Program-made: the position numbers and the translations under genes | Notes under the pieces: generated by a model | Seen by the model: the letters and a program-made list of their open reading frames with translations, nothing else | Databases searched by the model: none | What the model was told of the DNA's origin: nothing | Part shown: piece by piece, positions 26,963 to 36,152 of the stretch | How positions within the stretch are numbered: position 1 is the first letter of the stretch | How the letters are laid out: the number at the start of each line of letters is the position of its first letter | Assembly (NCBI RefSeq): GCF_000737245.1 | Contig: NZ_JPQU01000034.1 | Span: forward strand, 124,001 to 188,000 | Length of the DNA: 64,000 bases | DNA from: Pseudomonas syringae | Lineage (GTDB): Bacteria; Pseudomonadota; Gammaproteobacteria; Pseudomonadales; Pseudomonadaceae | Direction of reading: 5' to 3'

Positions 26963-28881
26963 GTGGCGAAGCCGCGCACATCCACGTTGAGCCAGCTGCG
27001 CCGGGCAGCATGCTGGGCAGGTCTGAACAGCGCAGCGCTGCCCGGCAACTGACCCTGGCGATGCTTGCGCTGGGGCTGTTGGGGCTGGGATTGATCTGGC
27101 GTTTTTTCGCTCCTGATCAGGTTGGCGTCAGCCAGTTGCTGCTGGGCGCCGCGTCACTGTTGGTGGCGATCCCGGTGGTCAGCGCCGGTTGGCACAGCCT
27201 GCGTCACCCCAGCCTGCACGGCATCACTGATCAGCTGATTGCCCTTGCCATGCTGGGCGCTTGGGCAACCGGAGATCTGATGACCGCCGCCTTGCTGCCA
27301 ATCATCATGATCTTCGGCCATGTACTGGAAGAGCGCAGCGTGATCGGGTCACAAGAAGCGATTCAGGCGCTGGGTCGGCTGACCCGCAGCAACGCACGGC
27401 TGATTACCGCCGATGGCAGCGTGCAGGAAGTTGACAATTCGACCCTGGTGGCCGGTGATCAGGTGGAAGTGCGTGCCGGTGATCGCGTGCCCGCTGACGG
27501 TCGGGTGATTTCCGGTCAGGCCAGCCTCGATACGGCGCCCATTACCGGGGAGTCCGTACCGCTGGAGGCGAGGGCAGGCATTGAAGTCTTCGGTGGCGCG
27601 ATCAATCTGGACGGGCTGCTGCGCATTGAGGTGACGCGCATTGGCAATGAGTCGACGCTGGGTAAAGTCATCGCCCTGATGCAGAGCGCCGAGCGCTCGA
27701 AACCGCCCATCACTCGCCTGTTGGAGCGCTATGCCGGAAGTTACATGGTGTTGGTCCTGCTGATCGCGGCGGTGACCTGGTTCATCACCAACAACGCTCA
27801 GGCGATGTTGGCCGTGCTGGTCGCCGCATGCCCTTGCGCGCTGGTGCTGTCCGCGCCGGCCACGGCCATCGCCGGCATCGCGGTTGCGGCACGCCACGGA
27901 ATTCTGATTCGCAGCTCGGCGTTCCTCGAAGAGCTGGCGGATCTCACCTCGCTGGTGGTGGACAAGACCGGCACCCTTACCTTCGGCACCCTGAGGCTGG
28001 AGTCGGTGCAGGCAGTGGTTGCCCAGCGCCAGTATTTCCTGCCCCTGGCCGCCAGCCTTGGTTCTGCCAGCAGCCATCCGGTGAGCCGTGCGCTGGCCGG
28101 GCTGGTGACCAAGGATGAGTTGCTGACGCTGAGTGATATCCATGAGCGCCAGGGCCTGGGTGTGGTGGCTATGACGGAGTTGGGCAAGGCGGCTTTGGGC
28201 CGTCCTGAGTTGTTTGAGCAATTAGGTATTACGACTTCAGCGGTGCCCAGCCACGACGGACCGATTGCCGGGCTGGCGCTGGACGGCGAGTTTCTGGCCT
28301 GGTTGTTACTGGCCGACACCCTCAAACCCGAGGCGCATTTGGCCTTGGCTGAACTGCGGGAGTTGGGCATGGGCAGGCAACTGCTGCTGACCGGTGATCG
28401 GAAAACCGTCGCCGATAACCTGGCCTTGAAAGTCGGCATCAGCGATGTTGAATCCCAGGCGCTACCTGAAGACAAACTGAGCCGGGTCAGAGGGGAAATC
28501 GCCAGTGGCTTCCGGCCTATGGTGGTGGGTGATGGCATCAATGATTCGCTGGCCTTGAAGGCAGGCGTCGTAGGCGTAGCGATGGGAGCGGGCGGCGCTG
28601 ATATAGCGCTGGCTTCAGCTGACATCGTGCTGATCGGCAGCGATCTGCGCCGGCTCGGCACGTGCGTACGGTTGAGCCGCCAGTGCCGCCGGACCTTGCA
28701 AGTCAACGTGATCATCGGCCTGGGCTGGACGCTGGCCATTGTCGCATTCGCCGCCTTCGGCCTGCTGGGTGCCGCTGGCGCCATGGTTGCTGCCATCCTG
28801 CACAACCTGAGCACACTGCTGGTGCTGGGCAATGCAGGTCGGTTGCTGCGGTTCAATGAACCGCTGGTGAAGGTGATTTAA
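26959..28881 (+). CDS. P1B-type heavy-metal ATPase without N-terminal metal-binding domain
   Basis: 640 residues. All catalytic motifs are present: TGES (196-199), the transmembrane CPC metal site (291-293), phosphorylated DKTGT (335-339), the P1B-specific HP (373-374), TGD (478-480) and GDGIND (524-529). The CPC places it among the Cu+/Ag+ or Zn2+/Cd2+ pumps. There is no CxxC heavy-metal-associated domain: the N-terminus (MSGEAAHIHVEPAAPG) is short with two His. It is the fourth gene of the operon, after three SPFH genes, with a 4-base overlap. A His-rich SPFH partner may replace the missing domain. The exact metal cannot be decided from sequence alone. Confidence 0.9.
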   Translation: MSGEAAHIHVEPAAPGSMLGRSEQRSAARQLTLAMLALGLLGLGLIWRFFAPDQVGVSQLLLGAASLLVAIPVVSAGWHSLRHPSLHGITDQLIALAMLGAWATGDLMTAALLPIIMIFGHVLEERSVIGSQEAIQALGRLTRSNARLITADGSVQEVDNSTLVAGDQVEVRAGDRVPADGRVISGQASLDTAPITGESVPLEARAGIEVFGGAINLDGLLRIEVTRIGNESTLGKVIALMQSAERSKPPITRLLERYAGSYMVLVLLIAAVTWFITNNAQAMLAVLVAACPCALVLSAPATAIAGIAVAARHGILIRSSAFLEELADLTSLVVDKTGTLTFGTLRLESVQAVVAQRQYFLPLAASLGSASSHPVSRALAGLVTKDELLTLSDIHERQGLGVVAMTELGKAALGRPELFEQLGITTSAVPSHDGPIAGLALDGEFLAWLLLADTLKPEAHLALAELRELGMGRQLLLTGDRKTVADNLALKVGISDVESQALPEDKLSRVRGEIASGFRPMVVGDGINDSLALKAGVVGVAMGAGGADIALASADIVLIGSDLRRLGTCVRLSRQCRRTLQVNVIIGLGWTLAIVAFAAFGLLGAAGAMVAAILHNLSTLLVLGNAGRLLRFNEPLVKVI

Positions 28882-28904
28882 CTCTCTGAATTACATGCTT
28901 TTCT

Positions 28905-28991
28905 GTAGGAGCAAGCTTGCTTGCGATGGCGTGGGTCAGACGATAGTTTCTGGGACTGACCCACCGCAATCGCGGGCAAGCGCGCTCCTAC
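28905..28991. repeat. REP doublet (mixed arms)
   Basis: Left arm GTAGGAGCAAGCTTGCTTGCG, right arm complement of GTAGGAGCGCGCTTGCCCGCG. It lies 24 bases after the P1B-ATPase stop. Confidence 0.88.
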
Positions 28992-29275
28992 AAGGCTGTG
29001 CGACAACGTCGTGCCTCGAAAGCACTGAGCTAGAGGCATGCACTAAGTATAAAAAAGCGCTTGAGCTTTGAAGAACTCTGTTACAAATTAACAGTCAGTC
29101 AAATCAAGGGGTGTTCACTCCAGGCTGCATTAGTGGGCGTATCAGAGGGCACAGGGCCGTTCCCGGAAGTCGATTTATAGTCAGTCGCTATAGCGTCTAT
29201 AGCCTGTCGGTTCCAGAGTGGAGCCGTTTTTGAACTACCCTTTTTCGAGTTTCTTGATCATTGGGGGTTACTCAA
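28992..29275. other. Leader region of the cyclopropane synthase gene
   Basis: About 280 AT-richer bases with no reading frame of note. It should contain the cfa promoter. In Pseudomonas the main cfa promoter is known to depend on RpoS; I could not assign a specific -10 here. Confidence 0.4.
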
Positions 29276-30460
29276 ATGCTCGCGCAACTTCCACCGGCCT
29301 TGCAAAAACTTCACCTACCGTTGCGTCTCATACTCTGGGACGGGCACGAACTGGATCTGGGTCCGGCACCCAGCGTCACCATCGTTGTAAAAGATCCGCT
29401 TCTGGTTTCCGAATTTACCCACCCAAGTCTCCACCTGCTAGGCAGTGCGTTCGTTGAGGGACGGCTGGAGATGGAGGGCTCAATCAGTGAGGTCGTGAGG
29501 GTCTGCGACGAACTGAGCCAGGCTCTGTTGAATGATGAAGACGAAGACACCCCGGTTCGTAGCCAGCACGACAAAGCCACCGATGCCGCCTCTATTTCCT
29601 ACCATTACGACCTGTCCAACGAGTTCTACCAGTTGTGGCTGGACAAGGAGATGGTCTACTCCTGCGCCTACTTCAAGACTGGCGATGAAACGCTGGAACA
29701 GGCCCAACAGGACAAATTCCACCACCTGTGCCGCAAGCTGCGCCTCAAGCCTGGCGAACACCTGTTGGATGTCGGCTGTGGCTGGGGCGGCCTTGCCCGC
29801 TTCGCTGCCCGTGAATACGGGGTCAAGGTGTTCGGTATCACCTTAAGTCGGGAGCAGCTGGCTCTGGCGACTGCTCGGGTAAAAGCAGAAGGGCTGCAGG
29901 ATCAGGTTGATCTGCAGCTGCTCGACTACCGGGATCTGCCTCAGGACGGTCGCTTCGATAAGGTTGTCAGTGTCGGGATGTTCGAGCACGTCGGCCACGC
30001 CAATCTTGAGCTGTATACCCAGCGGCTGTTTGGCGCGGTGAAGGAGGGCGGGCTGGTCATGAACCATGGCATCACCGCCAAGCATATAGACGGGCGTCCA
30101 GTGGGGCGAGGCGCCGGTGAATTCATCGGCCGCTACGTTTTCCCGAATGGCGAGCTGCCTCACGTGTCGCGCATCAGCGCCGAGATCAGCGAAGCCGGGC
30201 TGGAAGTTGTCGATGTCGAGAGTCTGCGCATGCATTACGCCAAAACCCTGGAACATTGGAGCTCGCGCCTGGAAACCCATCTCGAACAGGCTGCGGCGAT
30301 GGTGCCTGAACAGACGCTGCGAATCTGGCGTTTGTACCTGGCGGGATGCGCGTATGCCTTTGCCCATGGCTGGATCAATTTGCATCAGATCCTCGCGGTC
30401 AGACCTCGCGCTGATGGCAGCCATGATTTGCCATGGACCCGCGAGGATATTTATCGGTAA
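29276..30460 (+). CDS. cfaB: Cyclopropane-fatty-acyl-phospholipid synthase
   Basis: 394 residues from the ATG at 29276 (MLAQLPPALQKLHLPLR). The SAM-binding motif is LLDVGCGWGGLARFAA, preceded by the family motif SISYHYDLSNEFYQLWLDKEMVYSCAYF. VSVGMFEHVG holds the Glu used for bicarbonate binding. It methylenates cis double bonds in membrane phospholipid acyl chains, usually on entry to stationary phase or under acid stress. It stands alone between REP doublets, near cardiolipin synthase on the opposite strand. Confidence 0.95.
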   Translation: MLAQLPPALQKLHLPLRLILWDGHELDLGPAPSVTIVVKDPLLVSEFTHPSLHLLGSAFVEGRLEMEGSISEVVRVCDELSQALLNDEDEDTPVRSQHDKATDAASISYHYDLSNEFYQLWLDKEMVYSCAYFKTGDETLEQAQQDKFHHLCRKLRLKPGEHLLDVGCGWGGLARFAAREYGVKVFGITLSREQLALATARVKAEGLQDQVDLQLLDYRDLPQDGRFDKVVSVGMFEHVGHANLELYTQRLFGAVKEGGLVMNHGITAKHIDGRPVGRGAGEFIGRYVFPNGELPHVSRISAEISEAGLEVVDVESLRMHYAKTLEHWSSRLETHLEQAAAMVPEQTLRIWRLYLAGCAYAFAHGWINLHQILAVRPRADGSHDLPWTREDIYR

Positions 30461-30470
30461 ATGATGACCT

Positions 30471-30558
30471 GTGGGAGCGGTGCTTGCCCGCGATAAGGCT
30501 GGACGCGCCTCGTTTGCTGAACCGCGTCGCCCAAATCGTGGGCAAGCACCGCTCCCAC
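30471..30558. repeat. REP doublet (GTGGGAGCGGTGCTTGC type)
   Basis: Inverted pair between the convergent cfa and cardiolipin synthase genes, 10 bases after the cfa stop. Confidence 0.9.
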
Positions 30559-30578
30559 AGGGATGGTCATCGGTATCC

Positions 30579-32018
30579 CTACAAAATCGGTGAGATAAGC
30601 CGCGCCACGCGCATCCCCAGCTGTTGCAAATGGTGCGTCTCGCGGCTTTCCTGAACCGAAATCTCGTGGGCCAGGGCGAAGTCTTCGTTAAGCATGCGTT
30701 CCACTTCCCGGGCGAAGTCTCCATCGACGGTCAGCAACATCAATTCGAAATTGAGGCGGAACGAGCGGTTGTCCAGATTGGCGCTGCCGATTGCAGTGAT
30801 CTCGTCATCCACCAGCACGACCTTCTGATGCATGAAGCCCGGCCCGTAGCGAAACACGCGAACGCCGGCGCGGACGGCTTCGAACGCGAACAGGCTGGAC
30901 GCGGCGTACACCACGTAATGGTCAGGCCGCGACGGCAGCAACAGGCGCACATCTACCCCGCGTAACACCGCCAGATGCAACGCGGCAGACACAGCCTCGT
31001 CCGGAACAAAGTAGGGGCTAGTGATCCAGACCCGCTGCGTGGCTGCATGAATGGCTTCGACGAAGAACAGCGAACAGGTTTCCTGCTTATCTGCCGGGCC
31101 ACTTGTGAGCAGTTGGCAGAGAACGCCATCTTCCGGGAATGAGTCGGGCAAACTCAGCGGCGGCAACTTGCGCGTGGCCCAGAACCAGTCCTCGGCAAAC
31201 GACTCTTGCAGACATGCCACCACTGGACCGACGACTTGTACGTGGGTGTCCCGCCATGGGGCCAGCGGCGGCTTTAGGCCGACATATTCGTCGCCTACGT
31301 TATGCCCGCCAACGAAGCCCGTCGTACCGTCCACCACAACTATCTTGCGATGGTTACGGAAGTTGATCTGAAAGCGATTCAGCCATCCGCCACGAGTTGC
31401 AAAGGCTTTGATTTGCACGCCCCCAGCCCGAAGCTTTTCACTGTAGGCGCCGGGTAAGGCGTGGCTGCCGATCCGGTCGTAAAGCACATAGACGGCAACG
31501 CCCTCAGCGGCTTTCTCCAGCAGCAGGGTTTGCATGCTGCGGCCGAGCTCGTCATCGTGAATGATGAAAAACTGAATCAGCACCGTCTCTTTTGCTGCTC
31601 GGATGGCTTCGAAAATCGCCGCGAAGGTGTCGTCGCCATTGATCAGCAGTTTGACCTCATTATTAGCGAGCGCCGGGGTGTGGCCCAGTTTGGGCATTGC
31701 GCGCAGTGAGGCATAGGCATCGGAACGTCGTGCGGCAACCGCTTCCTCAATCCAGGGACGCCAGTTCATATCGCTGATGGCGCTGCGCATTTCTTCGTTA
31801 GCCTGGCGCCTTGCCTTGATATAGGCGTCGAATGAACTGCGGCCAAATACCAGATAAGGAATCAAGGTGAAATAGGGGATGAACAGCAGCGGCATAGCCC
31901 AGGCGATAGAGCCCTGTGCTGTACGGACAGTCAACAGCGCGTGGATGGCAGCGCCGATACCCAGCAGGTGAATGAAGCCGATGACGTAGCCGAAGAAATA
32001 CGGGCTGTGATAATCCAT
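30579..32018 (-). CDS. clsA: Cardiolipin synthase (ClsA type)
   Basis: 479 residues, normal length. Two N-terminal membrane helices ([44 protein letters not shown]) precede two phospholipase D HKD motifs: [16 protein letters not shown] (His223, Lys225, Asp230) and, near residue 400, [18 protein letters not shown]. It condenses two phosphatidylglycerols to cardiolipin and glycerol at the inner membrane. It converges with cfa across a REP doublet. Confidence 0.93.
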   Translation of the reverse strand: MDYHSPYFFGYVIGFIHLLGIGAAIHALLTVRTAQGSIAWAMPLLFIPYFTLIPYLVFGRSSFDAYIKARRQANEEMRSAISDMNWRPWIEEAVAARRSDAYASLRAMPKLGHTPALANNEVKLLINGDDTFAAIFEAIRAAKETVLIQFFIIHDDELGRSMQTLLLEKAAEGVAVYVLYDRIGSHALPGAYSEKLRAGGVQIKAFATRGGWLNRFQINFRNHRKIVVVDGTTGFVGGHNVGDEYVGLKPPLAPWRDTHVQVVGPVVACLQESFAEDWFWATRKLPPLSLPDSFPEDGVLCQLLTSGPADKQETCSLFFVEAIHAATQRVWITSPYFVPDEAVSAALHLAVLRGVDVRLLLPSRPDHYVVYAASSLFAFEAVRAGVRVFRYGPGFMHQKVVLVDDEITAIGSANLDNRSFRLNFELMLLTVDGDFAREVERMLNEDFALAHEISVQESRETHHLQQLGMRVARLISPIL

Positions 32019-32179
32019 GCGTAACCTCTCTCCTGACCTGCTTAACAGACCACAGCAGACCCGGATTGTCGCTATTTTATTAGCGGTGCAACTGGCGGCA
32101 GGTTCTGTCGTCTAAGCCTTCATTGTCGGCAACTGCATCCGGTTGCCCTTGCCCGTAACGGTTCAACAAGGATCTCCAC

Positions 32180-32713
32180 ATGAAGCTGCCCCTGATAAAT
32201 TCTTCCCTGGTATTGATGTGTTGTCTGGTCGCGCCGTTTGCCCAGGCGCAGATGCTACAACCCGGTTTGTGGGAGCTCACCTCCAGCAACATGCAAGTAG
32301 ACGGTCAGGCCATGCCTGACTTGCAGATGATCCTTGGACAGCTCAACAACTTGCCGCCTGAGCAGCGCGCCATGGTTGAACAGAACCTCAAGAATCAGGG
32401 GATCACTCTGGGTGGTAAAGGTGTGCGTTTCTGCCTTACCCAGGCCCAGGTAAAAAGCGATGACATTCCGCTGACTGATCCAAAGTCGGGCTGCACGCAG
32501 CGCATTACTGACCGTAACGGCAAGAACTGGAAATTCACGTTCAGTTGCCCGAAAGCACAGGGCAATGGTCAGGCGCAGTTCTTGAGTGATAGAGAATTTA
32601 CGACCAACGTAATCGGCACCTTCAACGCGACGGGCCAGCAGCAGAAGGGTAGCATGGACACTCGTGCGGTTTGGTTGGGTCAGCAGTGCGGCGCGGTTCA
32701 GCCACGCACATGA
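32180..32713 (+). CDS. DUF3617 periplasmic protein
   Basis: 177 residues with a Sec signal (MKLPLINSSLVLMCCLVAPFAQA). The mature part follows the DUF3617 pattern: QPGLWELTSSNMQ near the start, then a conserved pair of Cys (VRFCLT and SGCTQRI) and a third and fourth (FSCPK, QQCGA) likely in disulfides. Function unknown. It is convergent with folE2, 25 bases apart. Confidence 0.85.
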   Translation: MKLPLINSSLVLMCCLVAPFAQAQMLQPGLWELTSSNMQVDGQAMPDLQMILGQLNNLPPEQRAMVEQNLKNQGITLGGKGVRFCLTQAQVKSDDIPLTDPKSGCTQRITDRNGKNWKFTFSCPKAQGNGQAQFLSDREFTTNVIGTFNATGQQQKGSMDTRAVWLGQQCGAVQPRT

Positions 32714-32738
32714 TGCTCCACGGTTCTGTTCGCCCTGA

Positions 32739-33647
32739 TCAGAGCCTGCTTTTGTGCACGTCTCCACGCCAACTGCTGTGAGCCACAGCATCATGGGCGT
32801 GGAGACTTTCTGCATGTACTACTTTCACATCGAAGCCTTTCAGCAACGCGTTCTGCCTAAGCGCCTGATGCAGACGTCTGGCTGCGTCTTCGCAAAACAT
32901 CAGATTCTGACCATTAGCCAGGGCGAAAGCCTGTTCATCCGCGCGTTTCACGGCGGTCTGAACGGCTGTTCCCAGCGCTGCTTCCGCCTGATCAATCAGC
33001 TCCGTAATAGGCAAGCGTTGAGCGAACTGATCGAGCTGCACCTGAATATGTGCAGTACTGCGTTGGCTGTGGGGCGTTGCCACGATGCCGTTCGCGCTTC
33101 CTAGCCAGTCATGAACGGCTGAGTATTCCACTGTGTTATTGGCAAATTCGCTGGCGAATTGCGCTTGAATCAGCTGCCTAGCCAAGGCCGCTGAGCAGGG
33201 GCAAGTGGAAGAGTAGGTCACGTCAATTTTTAGTTCCACGTGGAACATTCCGTTTTTGATGCTTGCCAAGATGCTGATTGGATAGGCTTTCCAGCCGGCC
33301 AAAGGGCTAATCAATGCTGGGCGTTTCAGCAAGTAATCTGCATGAATCGTGACGTAAGCATTCTGCGAAAGTCCCTCGTGGCTATCGAGGAAGCGATGCA
33401 ATAGCTGGCAAAACAGGGCTGGGGTTAGATTCTCGGTTTCAAGCAACTCCAGCGCCAGGTAAAGGCGCGACATGTGAATGCCTCGCGATTCCCCATCATC
33501 CAGGCTTACCCCCGCATCCACCTTGGCCTGCACACGGTGACCTTCGATGAGCACAGGTAGGGCAATGCCGCACATACCCACCCAATCAAGAGGCTGCGTC
33601 TGTTGGGAGGCCTGGGCTGCTATGTCGGGAAGTGTTGCTAGTTTCAT
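32739..33647 (-). CDS. folE2: GTP cyclohydrolase FolE2 (type IB)
   Basis: Start taken at the ATG at 33647 (MKLATLPDIAAQ); an ATG at 33665 is also possible. About 300 residues, normal for COG1469. The family Cys and metal-site motif STCPCSAALA and the HSQRSTAHIQV segment are present. It makes 7,8-dihydroneopterin triphosphate from GTP, the first folate/queuosine step, and tolerates metals other than zinc, so it replaces the zinc enzyme FolE during zinc starvation. A Zur-type palindrome lies 40 bases upstream, shared with the divergent COG0523 GTPase gene. Confidence 0.93.
   Translation of the reverse strand: MKLATLPDIAAQASQQTQPLDWVGMCGIALPVLIEGHRVQAKVDAGVSLDDGESRGIHMSRLYLALELLETENLTPALFCQLLHRFLDSHEGLSQNAYVTIHADYLLKRPALISPLAGWKAYPISILASIKNGMFHVELKIDVTYSSTCPCSAALARQLIQAQFASEFANNTVEYSAVHDWLGSANGIVATPHSQRSTAHIQVQLDQFAQRLPITELIDQAEAALGTAVQTAVKRADEQAFALANGQNLMFCEDAARRLHQALRQNALLKGFDVKVVHAESLHAHDAVAHSSWRGDVHKSRL
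32760..32806. other. Large two-tier hairpin in the 3' end of folE2
   Basis: An 11-bp inverted repeat (GTCTCCACGCC / GGCGTGGAGAC) encloses a 7-bp one (TGCTGTG / CACAGCA, AGC loop). It lies within the last ~20 codons of folE2, close to the convergent DUF3617 gene, and may help end transcription. Confidence 0.6.
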
Positions 33648-33687
33648 AAGTGGAAAAATCCTCATCAAGCCGTTGGTAATCGAGCAT

Positions 33688-33702
33688 TGTTATACTATAA
33701 CA
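33688..33702. promoter_or_regulatory. Zur operator
   Basis: Perfect 15-bp palindrome TGTTATACTATAACA, matching the gammaproteobacterial Zur-type consensus (GTTATANNATAAC-like). It sits between folE2 and the divergent COG0523 GTPase gene, both classic Zur targets, and should repress both when zinc is ample. Confidence 0.85.
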
Positions 33703-33794
33703 TGTCTGGGTGATTGCTTGAGGTGCCCCGCACCCTTCCTATGAACAAGGTTCCGAGCCTTGCCAACTAGCCCGTGAGGCTGATGAGATTTCCG

Positions 33795-35003
33795 ATGCCA
33801 AGTCGTCTTCCTGTAACCGTGCTGTCCGGCTTTCTCGGCGCGGGCAAAAGCACATTGCTCAATTACGTCTTACGTAACCGCGACAACCTGAAGGTCGCCG
33901 TGATCGTTAACGATATGAGCGAAATCAACATTGATGGCAGCGAAGTTCAGCGTGATGTCAGCCTGAACCGTGCTGAAGAAAAACTGATCGAGATGAGCAA
34001 CGGCTGCATTTGCTGCACATTGCGCGAAGATTTACTGGAAGAGGTCAGCCGACTGGCTCAGGAAGGTCGTTTCGATTATCTACTTATCGAATCAACGGGC
34101 ATTTCTGAGCCTTTGCCGGTTGCCGAGACCTTCACTTTTCGAGATGAAGCCGGCAAAAGCCTGGCGGACATGGCGCGCCTCGACACCATGGTCACAGTGG
34201 TCGACGGGGTGAATTTCCTGCTCGATTTCCAGGCCGCCGAAAGCCTCGCGAGCCGCGGCGAAACATTGGGTGATGATGACGAACGTTCGATCACTGATTT
34301 GTTGATTGAGCAGATTGAGTTTGCCGATGTGATCCTGGTCAGCAAGATCGACCTGATCAGTTCAAGCGAGCGCGAGGAATTGATCGCCATCTTGCAGCGC
34401 CTCAACACCCAGGCGGAAATCGTACCGATGGTTATGGGCGAAGTGCCCTTGGCGAAAATCCTCAATACCGGCCTGTTCGATTTCGAGCGCGCTTCACTGG
34501 CGCCCGGCTGGCTCAAGGAGTTGCGCGGTGAGCACGTGCCCGAGACCGAGGAATATGGCATTGCCTCCACGGCGTATCGAGCGCGTCGGCCGTTTCACCC
34601 GGAGCGGTTCTTCAGCTTCATCGATCGCGAATGGACCAATGGCAAATTGCTGCGCTCCAAGGGTTTCTTTTGGCTGGCCAGTAAGCATCAGGATGCTGGC
34701 AGTTGGTCCCAGGCGGGCGGCTTGATGCGGCATGGCTTCGCCGGTCGCTGGTGGCGTTTCGTGCCCAAGGCGCATTGGCCTGAAGACGATGAAAGCGTCA
34801 GCGCCATCAAGAGCAATTGGTCGGCAGAAACCGGCGACTGCCGTCAGGAACTGGTGTTCATCGGGCAGAATATCGACTTCGCGCAGCTCACCGCCGAGTT
34901 GGATAACTGCCTGCTGACCGATGCTGAAATGGCCGGGGGCAGCGAAGCCTGGCGCTTGCTGCCGGACCCGTTCGGCCCGTGGCATGAAGAGGAGGCTGCG
35001 TAA
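33795..35003 (+). CDS. zigA: Zinc-starvation COG0523 GTPase (ZigA-like)
   Basis: 402 residues from the ATG at 33795 ([12 protein letters not shown]); ATG at 33783 is a possible alternative. Walker A is GFLGAGKS (12-19). The metal motif GCICC (70-74), EST and SKID GTPase motifs follow, and the C-terminal CobW domain is full length. Such G3E GTPases act as zinc metallochaperones under Zur control. The gene diverges from folE2 over the Zur palindrome, and its stop overlaps the start of the DUF1826 gene, so the two are co-expressed. Confidence 0.92.
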   Translation: MPSRLPVTVLSGFLGAGKSTLLNYVLRNRDNLKVAVIVNDMSEINIDGSEVQRDVSLNRAEEKLIEMSNGCICCTLREDLLEEVSRLAQEGRFDYLLIESTGISEPLPVAETFTFRDEAGKSLADMARLDTMVTVVDGVNFLLDFQAAESLASRGETLGDDDERSITDLLIEQIEFADVILVSKIDLISSSEREELIAILQRLNTQAEIVPMVMGEVPLAKILNTGLFDFERASLAPGWLKELRGEHVPETEEYGIASTAYRARRPFHPERFFSFIDREWTNGKLLRSKGFFWLASKHQDAGSWSQAGGLMRHGFAGRWWRFVPKAHWPEDDESVSAIKSNWSAETGDCRQELVFIGQNIDFAQLTAELDNCLLTDAEMAGGSEAWRLLPDPFGPWHEEEAA

Positions 35004-35653
35004 TGCTGGCGCCGATGACTCGCTGGCGGCCGCTGGTTCGTCAGGTCCAAGGTGCCACTCCCGCGATCCTTGGCAAGGTGTTGGAAGACGATGTGAACCT
35101 GGCGGTCTGGCAGCGGCAATTACCCGCGCACATTGAAGACTTTGGCAGGCTATTACTTGCGTTGAATGAGCCATTGGCTGAATCCTTGACGCTGGAAATC
35201 AACGATGAAGAAGCGTTGCCTGATCTTCAGGGATTCGCCTCGGCCTATGCGGATCTCGAAGGCTACGAGGGCTTTGTCGCGGACGTTGCCTGGCTAATCA
35301 GCGCTTATGCCTGCCTGTTGGGCGCCAAGTGCATTGGGGTGCGGTTGCGGGTATTGGATAAGGCCATGTGTCCGCGTTTCCATGTGGATCACGTTCCTAT
35401 TCGGTTGATCACCACTTACGCGGGCATCGGCAGTCAATGGCTCAAGGAAGGGGCGATTGATCGCAGCCAACTGGGCAATCCGCAAGCCGAGCCTCAGGAT
35501 GTGTTGAAGATCCAGCAGATCAATTGCGGCGACGTGGCGCTGCTCAAGGGCGAACGGTGGATCGGCAACGAAGGTCACGGGCTTGTTCACCGCTCACCTC
35601 AGCCCAAGCGAGACGAAAGGCGGTTGCTGTTGAGTCTGGATTGGTTGGGGTGA
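35003..35653 (+). CDS. DUF1826 protein of the zinc-starvation operon
   Basis: 216 residues. The central motif CPRFHVDHVPIRLITTYAGIGSQWL is the DUF1826 hallmark, with two His and an Asp that could hold a metal ion. This motif, and the later HGLVHRSP with its His and Arg, resemble a cupin/oxygenase facial triad, but no activity is known. Translationally coupled to the upstream COG0523 GTPase, so it belongs to the zinc-limitation response. Confidence 0.9.
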   Translation: MLAPMTRWRPLVRQVQGATPAILGKVLEDDVNLAVWQRQLPAHIEDFGRLLLALNEPLAESLTLEINDEEALPDLQGFASAYADLEGYEGFVADVAWLISAYACLLGAKCIGVRLRVLDKAMCPRFHVDHVPIRLITTYAGIGSQWLKEGAIDRSQLGNPQAEPQDVLKIQQINCGDVALLKGERWIGNEGHGLVHRSPQPKRDERRLLLSLDWLG

Positions 35654-35666
35654 CGCTGTCATTTCC

Positions 35667-35753
35667 GTAGGAGCGCGCTTGCCCGCGATTGCGGTGGGTC
35701 AGGCAATTATACGTTGGCTGATACACCGCAATCGCGGGCAAGCGCGCTCCTAC
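35667..35753. repeat. REP doublet (GTAGGAGCGCGCTTGCCCGCG type)
   Basis: Perfect inverted arms, placed between the convergent DUF1826 gene and the minus-strand periplasmic protein gene. Confidence 0.92.
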
Positions 35754-35763
35754 TGAGCAAGCG

Positions 35764-36141
35764 TCATGGCACTAGCCACTTCCCCCGACTCTGTCCTTCA
35801 CAAAACGGCTTGAGATACGCCGTATCGCTGGCAATGCCGTAATAGTGAATGTCTTCGCGATAAGGCATATTGGCCACTTGTGCATTGCTGCAAACGCCAA
35901 AGGCGCCGGTTGGACATTGCTCCAGAAAACTCACCTCGGTTTTCTGCCCGGCCAGCTCCGGCTTGCAAAAGCCGTCGTGAAACAGTTTTGGTGGAATCGT
36001 GCGGTTTTGCTGGCAAACCTTGACGTCCAGCCGCTCCGCCTGGCTATGCACCAGACACGCCTCGGCCCACACTTGGCCTGAAATCATCGCCAGCAACAGC
36101 GGCAGACAGAATACGATCCTGGTTTTCAATGCGACCCTCAT
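35764..36141 (-). CDS. Cysteine-rich periplasmic protein
   Basis: 125 residues with a Sec signal (MRVALKTRIVFCLPLLLAMISGQVWA). The mature part has about six Cys (ACLVH, KVCQQ, GFCKPE, EQCPTG, GVCSNA, PFCEGQ), consistent with disulfides. Family not identified by me; its position between two Zur-type genes suggests a link to metal limitation but is not proof. Its ATG is only 11 bases from the divergent ATG of the second COG0523 gene. Confidence 0.75.
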   Translation of the reverse strand: MRVALKTRIVFCLPLLLAMISGQVWAEACLVHSQAERLDVKVCQQNRTIPPKLFHDGFCKPELAGQKTEVSFLEQCPTGAFGVCSNAQVANMPYREDIHYYGIASDTAYLKPFCEGQSRGKWLVP

Positions 36142-36152
36142 AAGCGATCCAT

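Noticed and set aside
27349..28856. Two long minus-strand frames (290 and 352 residues)
   Set aside because: Antisense to the P1B-ATPase gene; low-complexity products with no recognisable family.
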